From Pannonibacter sp. SL95 (GTDB lineage: Bacteria > Pseudomonadota > Alphaproteobacteria > Rhizobiales > Stappiaceae), in NCBI RefSeq assembly GCF_026672425.1, contig NZ_JAPPRC010000004.1, forward strand, positions 62,001 to 126,000: a stretch of DNA of 64,000 bases, given 5' to 3'. Under the pieces are notes generated by a model that did not search any database, was not told where the DNA came from, and saw only the letters and a list, made by a program, of their open reading frames with translations. Position 1 is the stretch's first letter. Every line of letters starts with the position of its first letter. The position numbers were made by a program, and so were the translations under genes. Below are positions 45,082 through 52,565 of this stretch, piece after piece.

Positions 45082-45083
45082 AT

Positions 45084-45115
45084 GCAAAAAGGCCGGACAG
45101 GTGTCCGGCCTTGCA
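45084..45115. terminator. Bidirectional terminator
   Basis: AAGGCCGGACA and TGTCCGGCCTT form a stem preceded by five A on the plus strand, giving a T tract on the minus strand, between the pentapeptide gene and convergent mipA-like gene. Confidence 0.75.
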
Positions 45116-45138
45116 AAGAGTCTTGAGAACCGCGTCGA

Positions 45139-45924
45139 TCAGAACACGTCGAACGAGAAGCGGTAAGTCAGGCCAGTGCCAATGTTGAACTGGTCCTTGC
45201 TGCCGACCTTGCCGACCAGCGGGCTCTTGCCGGCATCGCCGATCAGCCGGTCATATCCGCCCTGCAGGTGCAGCTTGACCTTATCGTTGAGGTCATAGGT
45301 GAAGCGGGTTTCAACGCCGATGCTCTTGAAGCCGCCACCGGCCTTGAAGCGGGCCAGGCCGCTGGCTGCCGATTCGGCCGCCGAGACGCTGAAATAGGTG
45401 TTCATGTACTTGGACGAGGCGAAGCCGACGCGCGGGCCGATGCTCCACTCCAGACGGTCCATCGGACGGGTGATCAGATCCGCACCGAACTGGCCGACCT
45501 GGCCCTTGTGGCCGTTGAAGCCCTGACGCACTTCGGCGAAGACGCGGAAGTTCTCGCCCTGGAACCCGGCGCCGAGGCCTGCTTCCAGCGCCCAGTTGAT
45601 CTTGCGGGTGCCGCGCAGGTCCTTGTCGTCCGACGGCTTGCGCTCGCCAACGAAGTTGAACGACGGGTAGAAGAACACACCCATCTCCTTCTTGCCGTCC
45701 GCAACCTGGCCGAGGCCCGGGATGTAGAAGCGACCGACAGCGATGATCGGCATCGGGGAGAAGAGATAGGAATCGGATCCGTCATAGCGCGGCTTGGCCA
45801 TGACACCAGCGCCGAGATCCAGCACGTACTGGGTCTGGGGCATGGCATCCTGCGCCACCGCAGGAGTTGCGGCGAGGAGGAGTGCCGCGGTGGAGCCGAG
45901 GAGAATCAAGCGAGACGGGAGCAT
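45139..45924 (-). CDS. MipA/OmpV-family outer-membrane protein
   Basis: A 261-residue outer-membrane barrel with signal peptide (LLGSTAALLLAATPAVA). The family segments YVLDLGAGVMAKPRYDGSDSYLFSPMPIIAVGRFYIPGLG and the C-terminal FNIGTGLTYRFSFDVF ending in an aromatic residue as expected for beta-barrel assembly are present. MipA was described as a murein-machinery scaffold; homologues in alphaproteobacteria are of unclear role. It is transcribed alone. Confidence 0.85.
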   Translation of the reverse strand: MLPSRLILLGSTAALLLAATPAVAQDAMPQTQYVLDLGAGVMAKPRYDGSDSYLFSPMPIIAVGRFYIPGLGQVADGKKEMGVFFYPSFNFVGERKPSDDKDLRGTRKINWALEAGLGAGFQGENFRVFAEVRQGFNGHKGQVGQFGADLITRPMDRLEWSIGPRVGFASSKYMNTYFSVSAAESAASGLARFKAGGGFKSIGVETRFTYDLNDKVKLHLQGGYDRLIGDAGKSPLVGKVGSKDQFNIGTGLTYRFSFDVF

Positions 45925-46094
45925 CTGGACGGTTCCGGTTGAAACGGGAGGACTGATTGCACATTACACGAGAAAAACGACCGTCTGGTTACCATCTGGT
46001 CAATTTTGCCGGACTGTGACGCGGGCGACACGCTTACCTACGTCGGCCGCGCCGGACGGTTCACTTCCGTCTACGTAACGCGCATTCAGCTTCC

Positions 46095-46415
46095 TCAACG
46101 CCGAAGCGAACCGATGTAGGTCGCGAGGTCCCGGATCTCCAGGTTGGACAGGCCCATGTCCGGCATCCGTGGGTGCGGATCGGCGAGGAATGTCGCGATC
46201 TTGGCCTCGCTCATGTCAGGGTTGGCGGCGATGTCGAAGAAGGAGGGAACGCCAATCGTCGCCGCACGGTCCTGCGCCTCGGCCACGACGTGACAGGCCG
46301 CGCACCATTGCCGCGCCAGCTTTTCGCCGGCAGCCACGTTTCCGGATCCAGCGTGCGCGGCATCGGCAGGCGCCAGCAGCATGACAGCAAGGCAGAACAA
46401 CAGGGTCAGGCGCAT
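46095..46415 (-). CDS. Small soluble c-type cytochrome
   Basis: A 106-residue class I cytochrome c with a signal peptide (TLLFCLAVMLLAPADAAHA), heme-binding motif CAACH and a likely axial Met in HPRMPDMGLS. Electron transfer in the periplasm is the likely role, with the partner unknown. The ATG at 46415 begins the signal; an ATG five codons upstream (46430) is possible. It is a stand-alone gene upstream of mipA-like on the same strand (170-base gap). Confidence 0.88.
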   Translation of the reverse strand: MRLTLLFCLAVMLLAPADAAHAGSGNVAAGEKLARQWCAACHVVAEAQDRAATIGVPSFFDIAANPDMSEAKIATFLADPHPRMPDMGLSNLEIRDLATYIGSLRR

Positions 46416-46527
46416 CTGAAAATCCTCCACGACCAGCCAAACCTGCCCAGAATCACCCGGCAGCGGCCTGCGCGATCAACGCGCGTCCGACCGTAGACAG
46501 GGCCGGTCACCTGCGCCTTGCGCAGAA

Positions 46528-47172
46528 TCAATCCGGCATCGTGTGACTTGCAAGGATCCGGTCCAGGAGATCGCGGAAATCCGAGGGCGGTGTCGGGCCT
46601 ATGCCCTTGCGCCAGGGCGCACCGAAGCCGAGGACCGCATAGCCATGAACCAGCGACCAGACCGCTATCTCGAGGGTTTGATCCGGGTCCGGCGCGACGC
46701 GGGAAAACGGCAGACAGGCGAGGCGCAACTCGGCATAGGCGGCTTCCGACGTCCGGAGAAAGTGAGGGTCGCTCCGATCAACATCGGCCGACAGGAACAT
46801 GACGTGGAACAAGCCGGCGTGCTCGTTGGCGAACCGGATGTAGCCGGTGCAGATCCCCTCCAGGCGGGCACGGGCATTCTCGCCGGCATCCTGGCGTGCG
46901 TGGCGCATGGCCGTGGTGAACAGCTCGAACGCACGGGTGGCAACCGCGGTCAGAAGATCCGCCAGTCCGGCAAAATGATGTGCCGGCGCCGCGTGCGAGA
47001 CGCCTGCCCGCGCCGCTGCCTTGCGCAATGTCAGGCCGGACGGCCCGTCGGCATTCAGAAGATCGATCGAGGCATCGATCAAGGCAGACTTGAGATTGCC
47101 GTGGTGGTGCGGACGCACCGGGTCGGGCGGCGCCTCTTCAGGAATGGCTGATGGGTCAATGCAGGTCGACAT
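46528..47172 (-). CDS. TetR/AcrR-family transcriptional regulator
   Basis: A 214-residue TetR-family repressor. The N-terminal helix-turn-helix ALIDASIDLLNADGPSGLTLRKAAARAGVSHAAPAHHFAGLADLLTAVA is typical, and the C-terminal part is a TetR_C-type ligand domain of the WHG kind (VWSLVHGYAVLGFG). It is divergent from a DUF2306 membrane gene. Two near-identical 15-base operators lie between them, so it probably represses both genes; the inducer is unknown. Confidence 0.9.
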   Translation of the reverse strand: MSTCIDPSAIPEEAPPDPVRPHHHGNLKSALIDASIDLLNADGPSGLTLRKAAARAGVSHAAPAHHFAGLADLLTAVATRAFELFTTAMRHARQDAGENARARLEGICTGYIRFANEHAGLFHVMFLSADVDRSDPHFLRTSEAAYAELRLACLPFSRVAPDPDQTLEIAVWSLVHGYAVLGFGAPWRKGIGPTPPSDFRDLLDRILASHTMPD

Positions 47173-47192
47173 GACCGAAGTATGCGAGGGAT

Positions 47193-47244
47193 CTTGACAC
47201 TGTCAAGAAAATACCTCACCCTTCATGAACTTTACACTGTCAAG
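47193..47244. promoter_or_regulatory. Duplicated TetR-type operator
   Basis: CTTGACACTGTCAAG (47193-47207) is a perfect palindrome around a central C, and CTTTACACTGTCAAG (47230-47244) is a copy with one mismatch, 37 bases apart, between tetR-type and DUF2306 starts. The second overlaps the AAGGAG ribosome site of the DUF2306 gene. Confidence 0.75.
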
Positions 47245-47256
47245 GAGCTTCTTCCG

Positions 47257-47874
47257 ATGTCGCGTCTCTTCCAGCGAAGCAATCCGTGGTTCCTTGTGAT
47301 GAGCCTGTCCTGCGTCCTGATCGCGCTGTCGTCATGGCGCGGGTTTGTCGCGCCGTTCGAGGTCGTCATGGCGCATCTTGTGCATTATCTGCAGGATTAC
47401 AGCCTGCCCCTTTATGCGCATATCATCTTCGGGCCACTCGCCTTGGCGCTCGTGCCTTTCCAGTTCTGGCAGGGCTCGCGCCACCGGCCCGTGTTGCATC
47501 GCTGGTCAGGCCGGCTTTATGTCCTGAGCATCCTGGCAGCCTCTCTCGGATCTCTGGCCATGCTGCCGGGCTATCAGGGGTCGTCGTGGACGGCGGCCGG
47601 TTTCTTCACGCTCGCCCTGCTCTGGATCGGAACGACCGGCATGGGCCTCGTCCGTGCGCTGCAGGGACGTTTCGCCGAGCATCAGATCTGGATGCTCCGC
47701 TCGGCAGCGCTCACCTTTGCGTCCGTGACCCTGCGCGTGATGATGGTCCCGCTGATCATTGCAGGCCAAACCCCGCTCGAGACGTATGATGTCACGGCAT
47801 GGGGCAGCTGGCTGATCAATCTGGTGGCTGTCGAGGCCTGGCTGGTCTGGCGCGGTCGCTGGCGGATGGCGTGA
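47257..47874 (+). CDS. DUF2306 membrane protein
   Basis: A 205-residue membrane protein with about six hydrophobic segments of the DUF2306 family (function unknown). Features are the H-containing segments AHIIFGPLALALVPFQFWQGSR, HRWSGRLYVLSILAASLGSLAML, LQGRFAEHQIWMLRSAALTFASVTLRVMMV, where conserved His could bind metal or heme. The ATG at 47257 has AAGGAG ten bases upstream. It is divergent from and likely controlled by the TetR-type repressor. Confidence 0.85.
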   Translation: MSRLFQRSNPWFLVMSLSCVLIALSSWRGFVAPFEVVMAHLVHYLQDYSLPLYAHIIFGPLALALVPFQFWQGSRHRPVLHRWSGRLYVLSILAASLGSLAMLPGYQGSSWTAAGFFTLALLWIGTTGMGLVRALQGRFAEHQIWMLRSAALTFASVTLRVMMVPLIIAGQTPLETYDVTAWGSWLINLVAVEAWLVWRGRWRMA

Positions 47875-47909
47875 CCGGCCTCAGCGAGGACCAAGCTCCT
47901 GAAAAGCAA

Positions 47910-47931
47910 AAAGCCACCTTGCGGTGGCTTT
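47910..47931. terminator. Terminator, mainly for the tRNA-Gly genes
   Basis: AAAGCCACC-ttgc-GGTGGCTTT hairpin. On the minus strand it is followed by TTTTTG and further T, so it is a good end for the minus-strand tRNA transcript; it may also end the DUF2306 message. Confidence 0.75.
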
Positions 47932-47956
47932 GTTGTTGCTCTCGCTTGCGAGAAAA

Positions 47957-48031
47957 TGGAGCGGGCGAAGGGATTTGAACCCTCGACCCCAACCTTGGCA
48001 AGGTTGTGCTCTACCCCTGAGCTACACCCGC
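47957..48031 (-). tRNA. tRNA-Gly (anticodon GCC), copy 1
   Basis: 75 bases with encoded CCA end. The minus strand reads GCGGGTGTAGCTCAG at the 5' end, anticodon loop TTGCCAA with GCC, T arm GGTTCAAATCC and acceptor closing CGCCCGC. All arms are intact. Confidence 0.96.
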
Positions 48032-48121
48032 ATCCTGACTACCGGTGGGTATCCGATAGCAACCTCTCGAACCACATCCTGCCCTTTGTGACCGGTCATA
48101 GACCATGTCCTGGGAGGAGAA

Positions 48122-48196
48122 TGGAGCGGGCGAAGGGATTTGAACCCTCGACCCCAACCTTGGCAAGGTTGTGCTCTACCCCTGAGCTACACCCGC
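48122..48196 (-). tRNA. tRNA-Gly (anticodon GCC), copy 2
   Basis: 75 bases identical in sequence to copy 1 (47957-48031), 90 bases away and in the same direction, and probably the first of the two transcribed. Includes the encoded CCA. Confidence 0.96.
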
Positions 48197-48489
48197 ATTT
48201 TCCGGCGCCCGGCATTGCCGCCCGCCGTCGAGGTGGGGTGTATATGAACCAAGCCGGTTCAGATTGCAACAGGGTTTTTTGCGCCTTTTTCAGGCTTTTG
48301 CCCCTGCTGTGGACGACCTGTGGACAGCGCCCGGGAACCTCACCGGCTTATCCGTTGCGGTCAAACGGGGGCGAGCCGCACCCAGGCGCATCCGCGTCGC
48401 CTGCCGCCTTGAGTGGGACGCTGGCGTTCGGCTAGAACTCTGCCAAGCAAAGGATGCCGGCAATGCCCGGCCGAAATCTGGAGACATGC

Positions 48490-49008
48490 ATGCCGGCAAC
48501 CCGCGACGACCTGATGGCCTTTTTCGACCGGCTCGGCATTGAAACCAAGACGGTTGATCACCGCCCGGTCTTCACCGTGGCAGAGGGCGCTGACATCCAC
48601 GCGATGATCCCTGGAGCCCATACCCGCAACCTGTTCGTCAAGGACAAGAAGGGCAAACTGTTCCTGATCGTCGTCCTGCACGATGCCACCGTTGACCTGA
48701 AGCAGGTTCACACGCTCATCGGCGGTTCCGGCCGTGTGTCCTTCGGCTCCCCGGATCAGATGATGCAGTACCTCGGCGTTGTCCCGGGATCCGTCACCCC
48801 CTTCGGGCTGATCAACGACACGGGCCAGGAACTCGTCGTGGTGTTCGACGCAGCGATGATGCAGCACGAGGTGCTGAACTTTCATCCCTTGTCGAACGAC
48901 GCCACCACGACAATTTCCCGCGACGGCCTGCTGACATTTGCGCGCGGTTGCGGCCACACGCCGCTGGTGATTGCGGTGACTGAAGAGGCAAAAGCGCAGG
49001 GTTTGTAA
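48490..49008 (+). CDS. YbaK/ProX-type aminoacyl-tRNA deacylase
   Basis: A 172-residue freestanding editing domain of the YbaK/ProX superfamily, which hydrolyses mischarged tRNAs such as Ala-tRNA(Pro). Conserved sequence includes VFTVAEGADIHAMIPGAHTRNLFVKDKKGKLFLIVV (with the catalytic Lys in the KDKK region), GRVSFGSPDQMMQYLGVVPGSVTPFGLIND and the VLNFHPLSNDATTTIS tail of ProX homologues. The start ATG 48490 has GGAGA six bases upstream; ATG 48454 is a weaker alternative. Confidence 0.9.
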   Translation: MPATRDDLMAFFDRLGIETKTVDHRPVFTVAEGADIHAMIPGAHTRNLFVKDKKGKLFLIVVLHDATVDLKQVHTLIGGSGRVSFGSPDQMMQYLGVVPGSVTPFGLINDTGQELVVVFDAAMMQHEVLNFHPLSNDATTTISRDGLLTFARGCGHTPLVIAVTEEAKAQGL

Positions 49009-49126
49009 TTCGCAGCTGGCGCGTCCATGTTATGGACAACGCAACGCGGCATTGGCGGATCCTGCCGGCCGTTCCGATAGCATTTGGCCGTGCTGCACGG
49101 CCAGGACTTAAAAGGGCCAGGACATC

Positions 49127-50101
49127 ATGAGCACGGGTAGCTATTCCATGGGCGGCCAGATTGGCGGCGGCTTTGGCGGCAGTTTCGGCGGCGGTGCAAA
49201 GCCGGCAGCGACACCAGCCCCCACCGGCGGCGATGATCTGATCAAGGATGTGAGCACCGCAACGTTTGCCCGCGATGTGCTGGAAGCCTCGCGACATCAA
49301 CCGGTTCTGGTGGACTTCTGGGCGCCCTGGTGCGGCCCGTGCCGCCAGCTGACGCCGATCATCGAAGGCGCCGTCAAGGCCGCCAAGGGCGCGGTCAAGC
49401 TGGCCAAGATGAACATCGACGAGCATCCGGAAGTCGCCGGTCAGCTCGGCATCCAGTCGATCCCGGCCGTGATCGCCTTCAAGAACGGCCAGCCGGTCGA
49501 TGGCTTCATGGGCGCGCAGCCGGAAAGCCAGGTCAAGGCCTTCATCGAGCGGCTCGGCGGCCAGGCCCCGGCAGCTGGGCCAGACGACCTTCTCACCGAG
49601 GGCGAGGCACTGCTGGACGCCAAGGACTATGGTCACGCGGCGCAGATGTTTGGTGCCGCCCTGCAGATGGATCCGGAAAACACCCGTGCGCTGGCCGGCT
49701 TGTCCCGTTGCTACCTCGGCGCGGGCGACCTTGAACGGGCCCGACAGGCGCTGGACATGGTGCCGGAAGCTGGCCGCAAGGACGCAGCCTATGGCGCGGC
49801 ACAGGCAGCGCTGGCCCTGGCTGAACAGGCCGAACAGCTCGGCGATCTTGCTGAACTGGAGGCGCGGATTGCCGCGGATCCGACCGATCATCAGGCCAGA
49901 TTCGATCTGGCACTTGGCCTTGCCGCAAGGGGCGACAACCAGGGCGCGGTCGACCATCTGATCGAGATCGTTCGCCGCGGCCGCGACTGGAACGACGACG
50001 GCGCACGCAAGCAGCTGCTGCAGTTCTTCGAGGCCTGGGGCCCGAAGGAGCCGGCAACCAATTATGGCCGGCGCAAGCTGTCGTCCGTTCTGTTCTCCTG
50101 A
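49127..50101 (+). CDS. Thioredoxin-TPR co-chaperone (CnoX/YbbN type)
   Basis: A 324-residue protein with a Gly-rich N-terminal extension (residues 8-25), a thioredoxin domain with the active site WCGPC at residues 68-72 and a C-terminal helical TPR-like region (about 155-310) ending in GRDWNDDGARKQLLQFFEAWG. This matches the CnoX/YbbN co-chaperone family, which here retains both redox Cys residues, unlike E. coli CnoX with one changed. It is followed closely by a Lon-N-domain and a Trm112 gene in the usual alphaproteobacterial order. Confidence 0.9.
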   Translation: MSTGSYSMGGQIGGGFGGSFGGGAKPAATPAPTGGDDLIKDVSTATFARDVLEASRHQPVLVDFWAPWCGPCRQLTPIIEGAVKAAKGAVKLAKMNIDEHPEVAGQLGIQSIPAVIAFKNGQPVDGFMGAQPESQVKAFIERLGGQAPAAGPDDLLTEGEALLDAKDYGHAAQMFGAALQMDPENTRALAGLSRCYLGAGDLERARQALDMVPEAGRKDAAYGAAQAALALAEQAEQLGDLAELEARIAADPTDHQARFDLALGLAARGDNQGAVDHLIEIVRRGRDWNDDGARKQLLQFFEAWGPKEPATNYGRRKLSSVLFS

Positions 50102-50109
50102 GCGTATAA

Positions 50110-50142
50110 GGCCTGCGGACCGGACTGGCCGGACCGCAGGCC
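50110..50142 (+). terminator. Hairpin between cnoX-like and lon-N gene
   Basis: GGCCTGCGG and CCGCAGGCC flank an inner CCGG/CCGG pair and are followed by TTTT three bases later. It lies 8 bases past the stop and could attenuate read-through. Confidence 0.65.
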
Positions 50143-50162
50143 CCGTTTTCAAGGATCAGGAT

Positions 50163-50840
50163 ATGCAGGCCGGGAATGCGCACTACCGCACCATCGATGA
50201 CCTTCCGGCGACGTTGCCCGTGTTTCCGCTGACGGGCGCCCTGCTGTTGCCACGCACCCAGCTGCCATTGAACATTTTCGAGCCGCGTTACATCGCCATG
50301 GTGGACGCAGCGCTCGCCAGCCATCGCCTGATCGGCATGATCCAGCCGGCGATCAGTGAAGCTGACGGGGCACGCAAGCCCGCGTTGGCACGGGTCGGCT
50401 GCGCCGGCCGGATCACCAGCTTTCAGGAAAGCGGCGACGGCCGCTATCTCATCACGCTTCAGGGCGTGACGCGGTTTGGCGTGGCCAGCGAGCTGGACAG
50501 CATCACCCCGTTCCGCCAGGTCGCCACGGATTTCGCGCCTTTTGCCAATGACCTGACACAGGGAACCGGCGAATCGGACGTTGATCGCCCCGGACTGCTG
50601 AAGGCGTTCCGAGCCTATCTCGACGCCCATGGCATGGAGGCCGACTGGGACAGCGTCGACAACGCAGAGACGGAAGTGCTGGTCAACGCGCTCTGCATGA
50701 TGAGCCCCTATGGCGCCGCCGAAAAGCAGGCCATGCTGGAGGCTGTTGACCTGAAGACCCGCGCGGAAACGCTTGTCGCCATCACAGAGATTGACCTGGC
50801 GCGCAATGCGGGCAATGACGGCGGCTCCACGCTGCAATAA
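50163..50840 (+). CDS. LON substrate-binding domain protein
   Basis: A 225-residue protein composed only of the Lon N-terminal (LON substrate-binding) domain, without ATPase or protease parts. Motifs include [61 protein letters not shown] and the C-terminal [29 protein letters not shown]. The precise role of such stand-alone domains is unknown; proteostasis is likely. The ATG at 50163 follows a GGATCAGGAT ribosome-site region. Confidence 0.9.
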   Translation: MQAGNAHYRTIDDLPATLPVFPLTGALLLPRTQLPLNIFEPRYIAMVDAALASHRLIGMIQPAISEADGARKPALARVGCAGRITSFQESGDGRYLITLQGVTRFGVASELDSITPFRQVATDFAPFANDLTQGTGESDVDRPGLLKAFRAYLDAHGMEADWDSVDNAETEVLVNALCMMSPYGAAEKQAMLEAVDLKTRAETLVAITEIDLARNAGNDGGSTLQ

Positions 50841-50857
50841 CCCGACAGGACAGAACC

Positions 50858-51061
50858 ATGACCGAGGACAGCCCGCGCAACACGGACCGCCGGATCGACC
50901 GCAAGATGCTGGAGCTTCTGGTTTGCCCGGTGACCAAGACAACGCTGGAATATGACGCAGCCCGGCAGGAGCTGATCTCCCGCGTTGCCAAGCTCGCCTA
51001 TCCGATCCGGGATGGCATCCCGATCATGCTGGTTGATGAAGCCCGCAAGCTGGAAGACTGA
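50858..51061 (+). CDS. Trm112-family protein
   Basis: A 67-residue protein of the Trm112/UPF0434 family. The core is [51 protein letters not shown]. Only one Cys of the eukaryotic zinc knuckle is present, as is common in alphaproteobacteria. In other systems these proteins activate methyltransferases. It starts 17 bases after the LON-domain gene and closes the operon; the next gene is convergent, 5 bases away. Confidence 0.9.
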   Translation: MTEDSPRNTDRRIDRKMLELLVCPVTKTTLEYDAARQELISRVAKLAYPIRDGIPIMLVDEARKLED

Positions 51062-51066
51062 CCTGA

Positions 51067-51435
51067 TCAGCCTTTGGACGCAGCGCCGAGCAGGGCCCGC
51101 ACGCGCTCGGCAAGCTCGGCAGCGTCCCCGCTGACGCGCACCTGCTTCAACCGGGCGGTTGCCCCGCCCTCGACCGAAACGAGGCTCTTGCCAACGCCCA
51201 GTGCCTTGGCAAGCAAGGCCTCCAGTGCGGCATTGGCCGCGCCTTTTTCCGGAACCGCCCGCACGCGGGCAAGCACAACCAACCGCCCATCCGACAGGGT
51301 GCCCAGCCCGTCAACGGCATCCTTTGCTGACTTCGGCGTCAAGCGCACGGCAAGAACAAGCCCTTCCCGGTCCAGGCGGAAAGGCATGTCCGCACTGGCA
51401 TCGGGCTGAGGCGCCGTTCCATCGAAGCCGGCCAT
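51067..51435 (-). CDS. DUF167 (YggU) family protein
   Basis: A 122-residue member of the YggU/DUF167 family, a small alpha-beta protein of unknown function. The family core is LAVRLTPKSAKDAVDGLG, RVRAVPEKGAANAALEALLAKALGVGKSLVSVEGGATARLKQVRVSG. It follows the YggT gene by ten bases on the minus strand, the usual yggT-yggU order. The first 20 residues are variable. Confidence 0.88.
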   Translation of the reverse strand: MAGFDGTAPQPDASADMPFRLDREGLVLAVRLTPKSAKDAVDGLGTLSDGRLVVLARVRAVPEKGAANAALEALLAKALGVGKSLVSVEGGATARLKQVRVSGDAAELAERVRALLGAASKG

Positions 51436-51445
51436 CGAAGCCGGA

Positions 51446-51736
51446 TCAGAACACGTGCGGATAGACGTAGCGGATGATGACGTTCTGCAGCAGGAAGATG
51501 CCGAGCAGGAGCACGATCGGCGACAGGTCCAGCCCGTTCAACGACGGAACGAAGCGACGGATCGGACGCAATGCAGGCTCGGTGAGATTGTAGAGGATCT
51601 GGCCAATCGTCGCGATGAACTGGTTGCGCGGGTTCACGACGTTGAAGGCATAGAGCCACGAAAAGATGGCGCTGCCGATCAGCACATAGGTGTAAAGCGA
51701 AAGCACCAGAAGAATGACGTCGAGAATAGCACGCAT
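51446..51736 (-). CDS. YggT-family membrane protein
   Basis: A 96-residue protein with two hydrophobic regions (LDVILLVLSLYTYVLIGSAIFSWLYAF and SPIVLLLGIFLLQNVIIRY) and the family loop LYNLTEPALRPIRRFVPSLNGLDLSPI. YggT proteins are linked to osmotic or cell-division processes in various bacteria without a defined mechanism. The ATG at 51736 is used rather than the longer frame because the family begins at this Met-Arg-Ala-Ile. Confidence 0.9.
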   Translation of the reverse strand: MRAILDVILLVLSLYTYVLIGSAIFSWLYAFNVVNPRNQFIATIGQILYNLTEPALRPIRRFVPSLNGLDLSPIVLLLGIFLLQNVIIRYVYPHVF

Positions 51737-51876
51737 CGTTGTGTCCGTGTCCGCGGTTGGCCGTGTCGCATGATGTAGCGGCCGCCCTGCCCCGCCGCAA
51801 GACGCGATCTGCAAGTAGGCTTAAGCGAAGTGCTTGACAGGTTTACGGAGGCACTCCTAAATTCCGCGACCTGACT

Positions 51877-51952
51877 GGGGCCGTAGCTCAGATGGGAGAG
51901 CGCTGCAATCGCACTGCAGAGGTCAGGGGTTCGATTCCCCTCGGCTCCACCA
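51877..51952 (+). tRNA. tRNA-Ala (anticodon CGC)
   Basis: 76 bases with encoded CCA. Acceptor GGGGCCG pairs with CGGCTCC-type 3' end (G-T allowed), D arm GTAGCTCAGATGGGAGAGC, anticodon stem CTGCA/TGCAG with loop ATCGCAC giving CGC, and T arm GGGGTTCGATTCCCC. Confidence 0.96.
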
Positions 51953-52039
51953 GACTTTCCCGCGAAAACGCATGCCTGATCGTCTCTGCCTGCTGCCATT
52001 CTGCTGCAAACACTCAGCAGGTTGCGCTATCCATAAGGC

Positions 52040-52462
52040 ATGAGCACGATGACCATCCCTTCCCCGACCATGCCCTGCCCTTGTGGATCCGGGCAGACGC
52101 TTGACCTGTGCTGCGGACCCGCGCTTGCGCGCAAGACGCCGCCCGGGACGGCCGAGGCCCTGATGCGGTCGCGCTACAGCGCTTATGTCCTGAAGGACAT
52201 TGCCTATCTGAAGGAAACACTCTGGCCGAAGTATCAGGCCGGCTTCGACGCGGACGCAGTGGACCGCTGGTCCCGGGAGAGCAACTGGACTGGCCTGACA
52301 GTGCTGGCAACCGAGAAAGGGGACGGAGCTGCGCGCGAAGGCAAGGTCCTGTTTGTGGCGCGCTATCTTGCCGGGGCGAAGCTTCACACCCACCGCGAAC
52401 TCAGCCTGTTCCGCAAGTCCGGCGGACGCTGGTATTACGTCGAGGCGCTTGACGAAACCTGA
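52040..52462 (+). CDS. YchJ-family SEC-C motif protein
   Basis: A 140-residue YchJ-like protein. The N-terminal zinc-binding SEC-C-type motif CPCGSGQTLDLCCG is followed by GTAEALMRSRYSAYVLKDIAYLKETL and a NTF2-like domain with FVARYLAGAKLHTHRELSLFRKSGGRWYYVEA. No biochemical role is established. The ATG at 52040 is the family-consistent start; ATG 52052 is an alternative. It stands alone after the tRNA-Ala. Confidence 0.9.
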   Translation: MSTMTIPSPTMPCPCGSGQTLDLCCGPALARKTPPGTAEALMRSRYSAYVLKDIAYLKETLWPKYQAGFDADAVDRWSRESNWTGLTVLATEKGDGAAREGKVLFVARYLAGAKLHTHRELSLFRKSGGRWYYVEALDET

Positions 52463-52565
52463 CAGGCTCGGGAGGCCAGAGCAAGCTGGTCATCTGTTGG
52501 CCGAATCCTTAAAGCCAGTCATGGCATAGAACATGCGCAACCGCCGATCAGGCATGGAGAATTGA

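Noticed and set aside
48308-48325. Two TGTGGAC repeats, DnaA-box-like
   Set aside because: They match only part of the DnaA consensus and there is no origin context (no dnaA, dnaN, AT-rich unwinding region).
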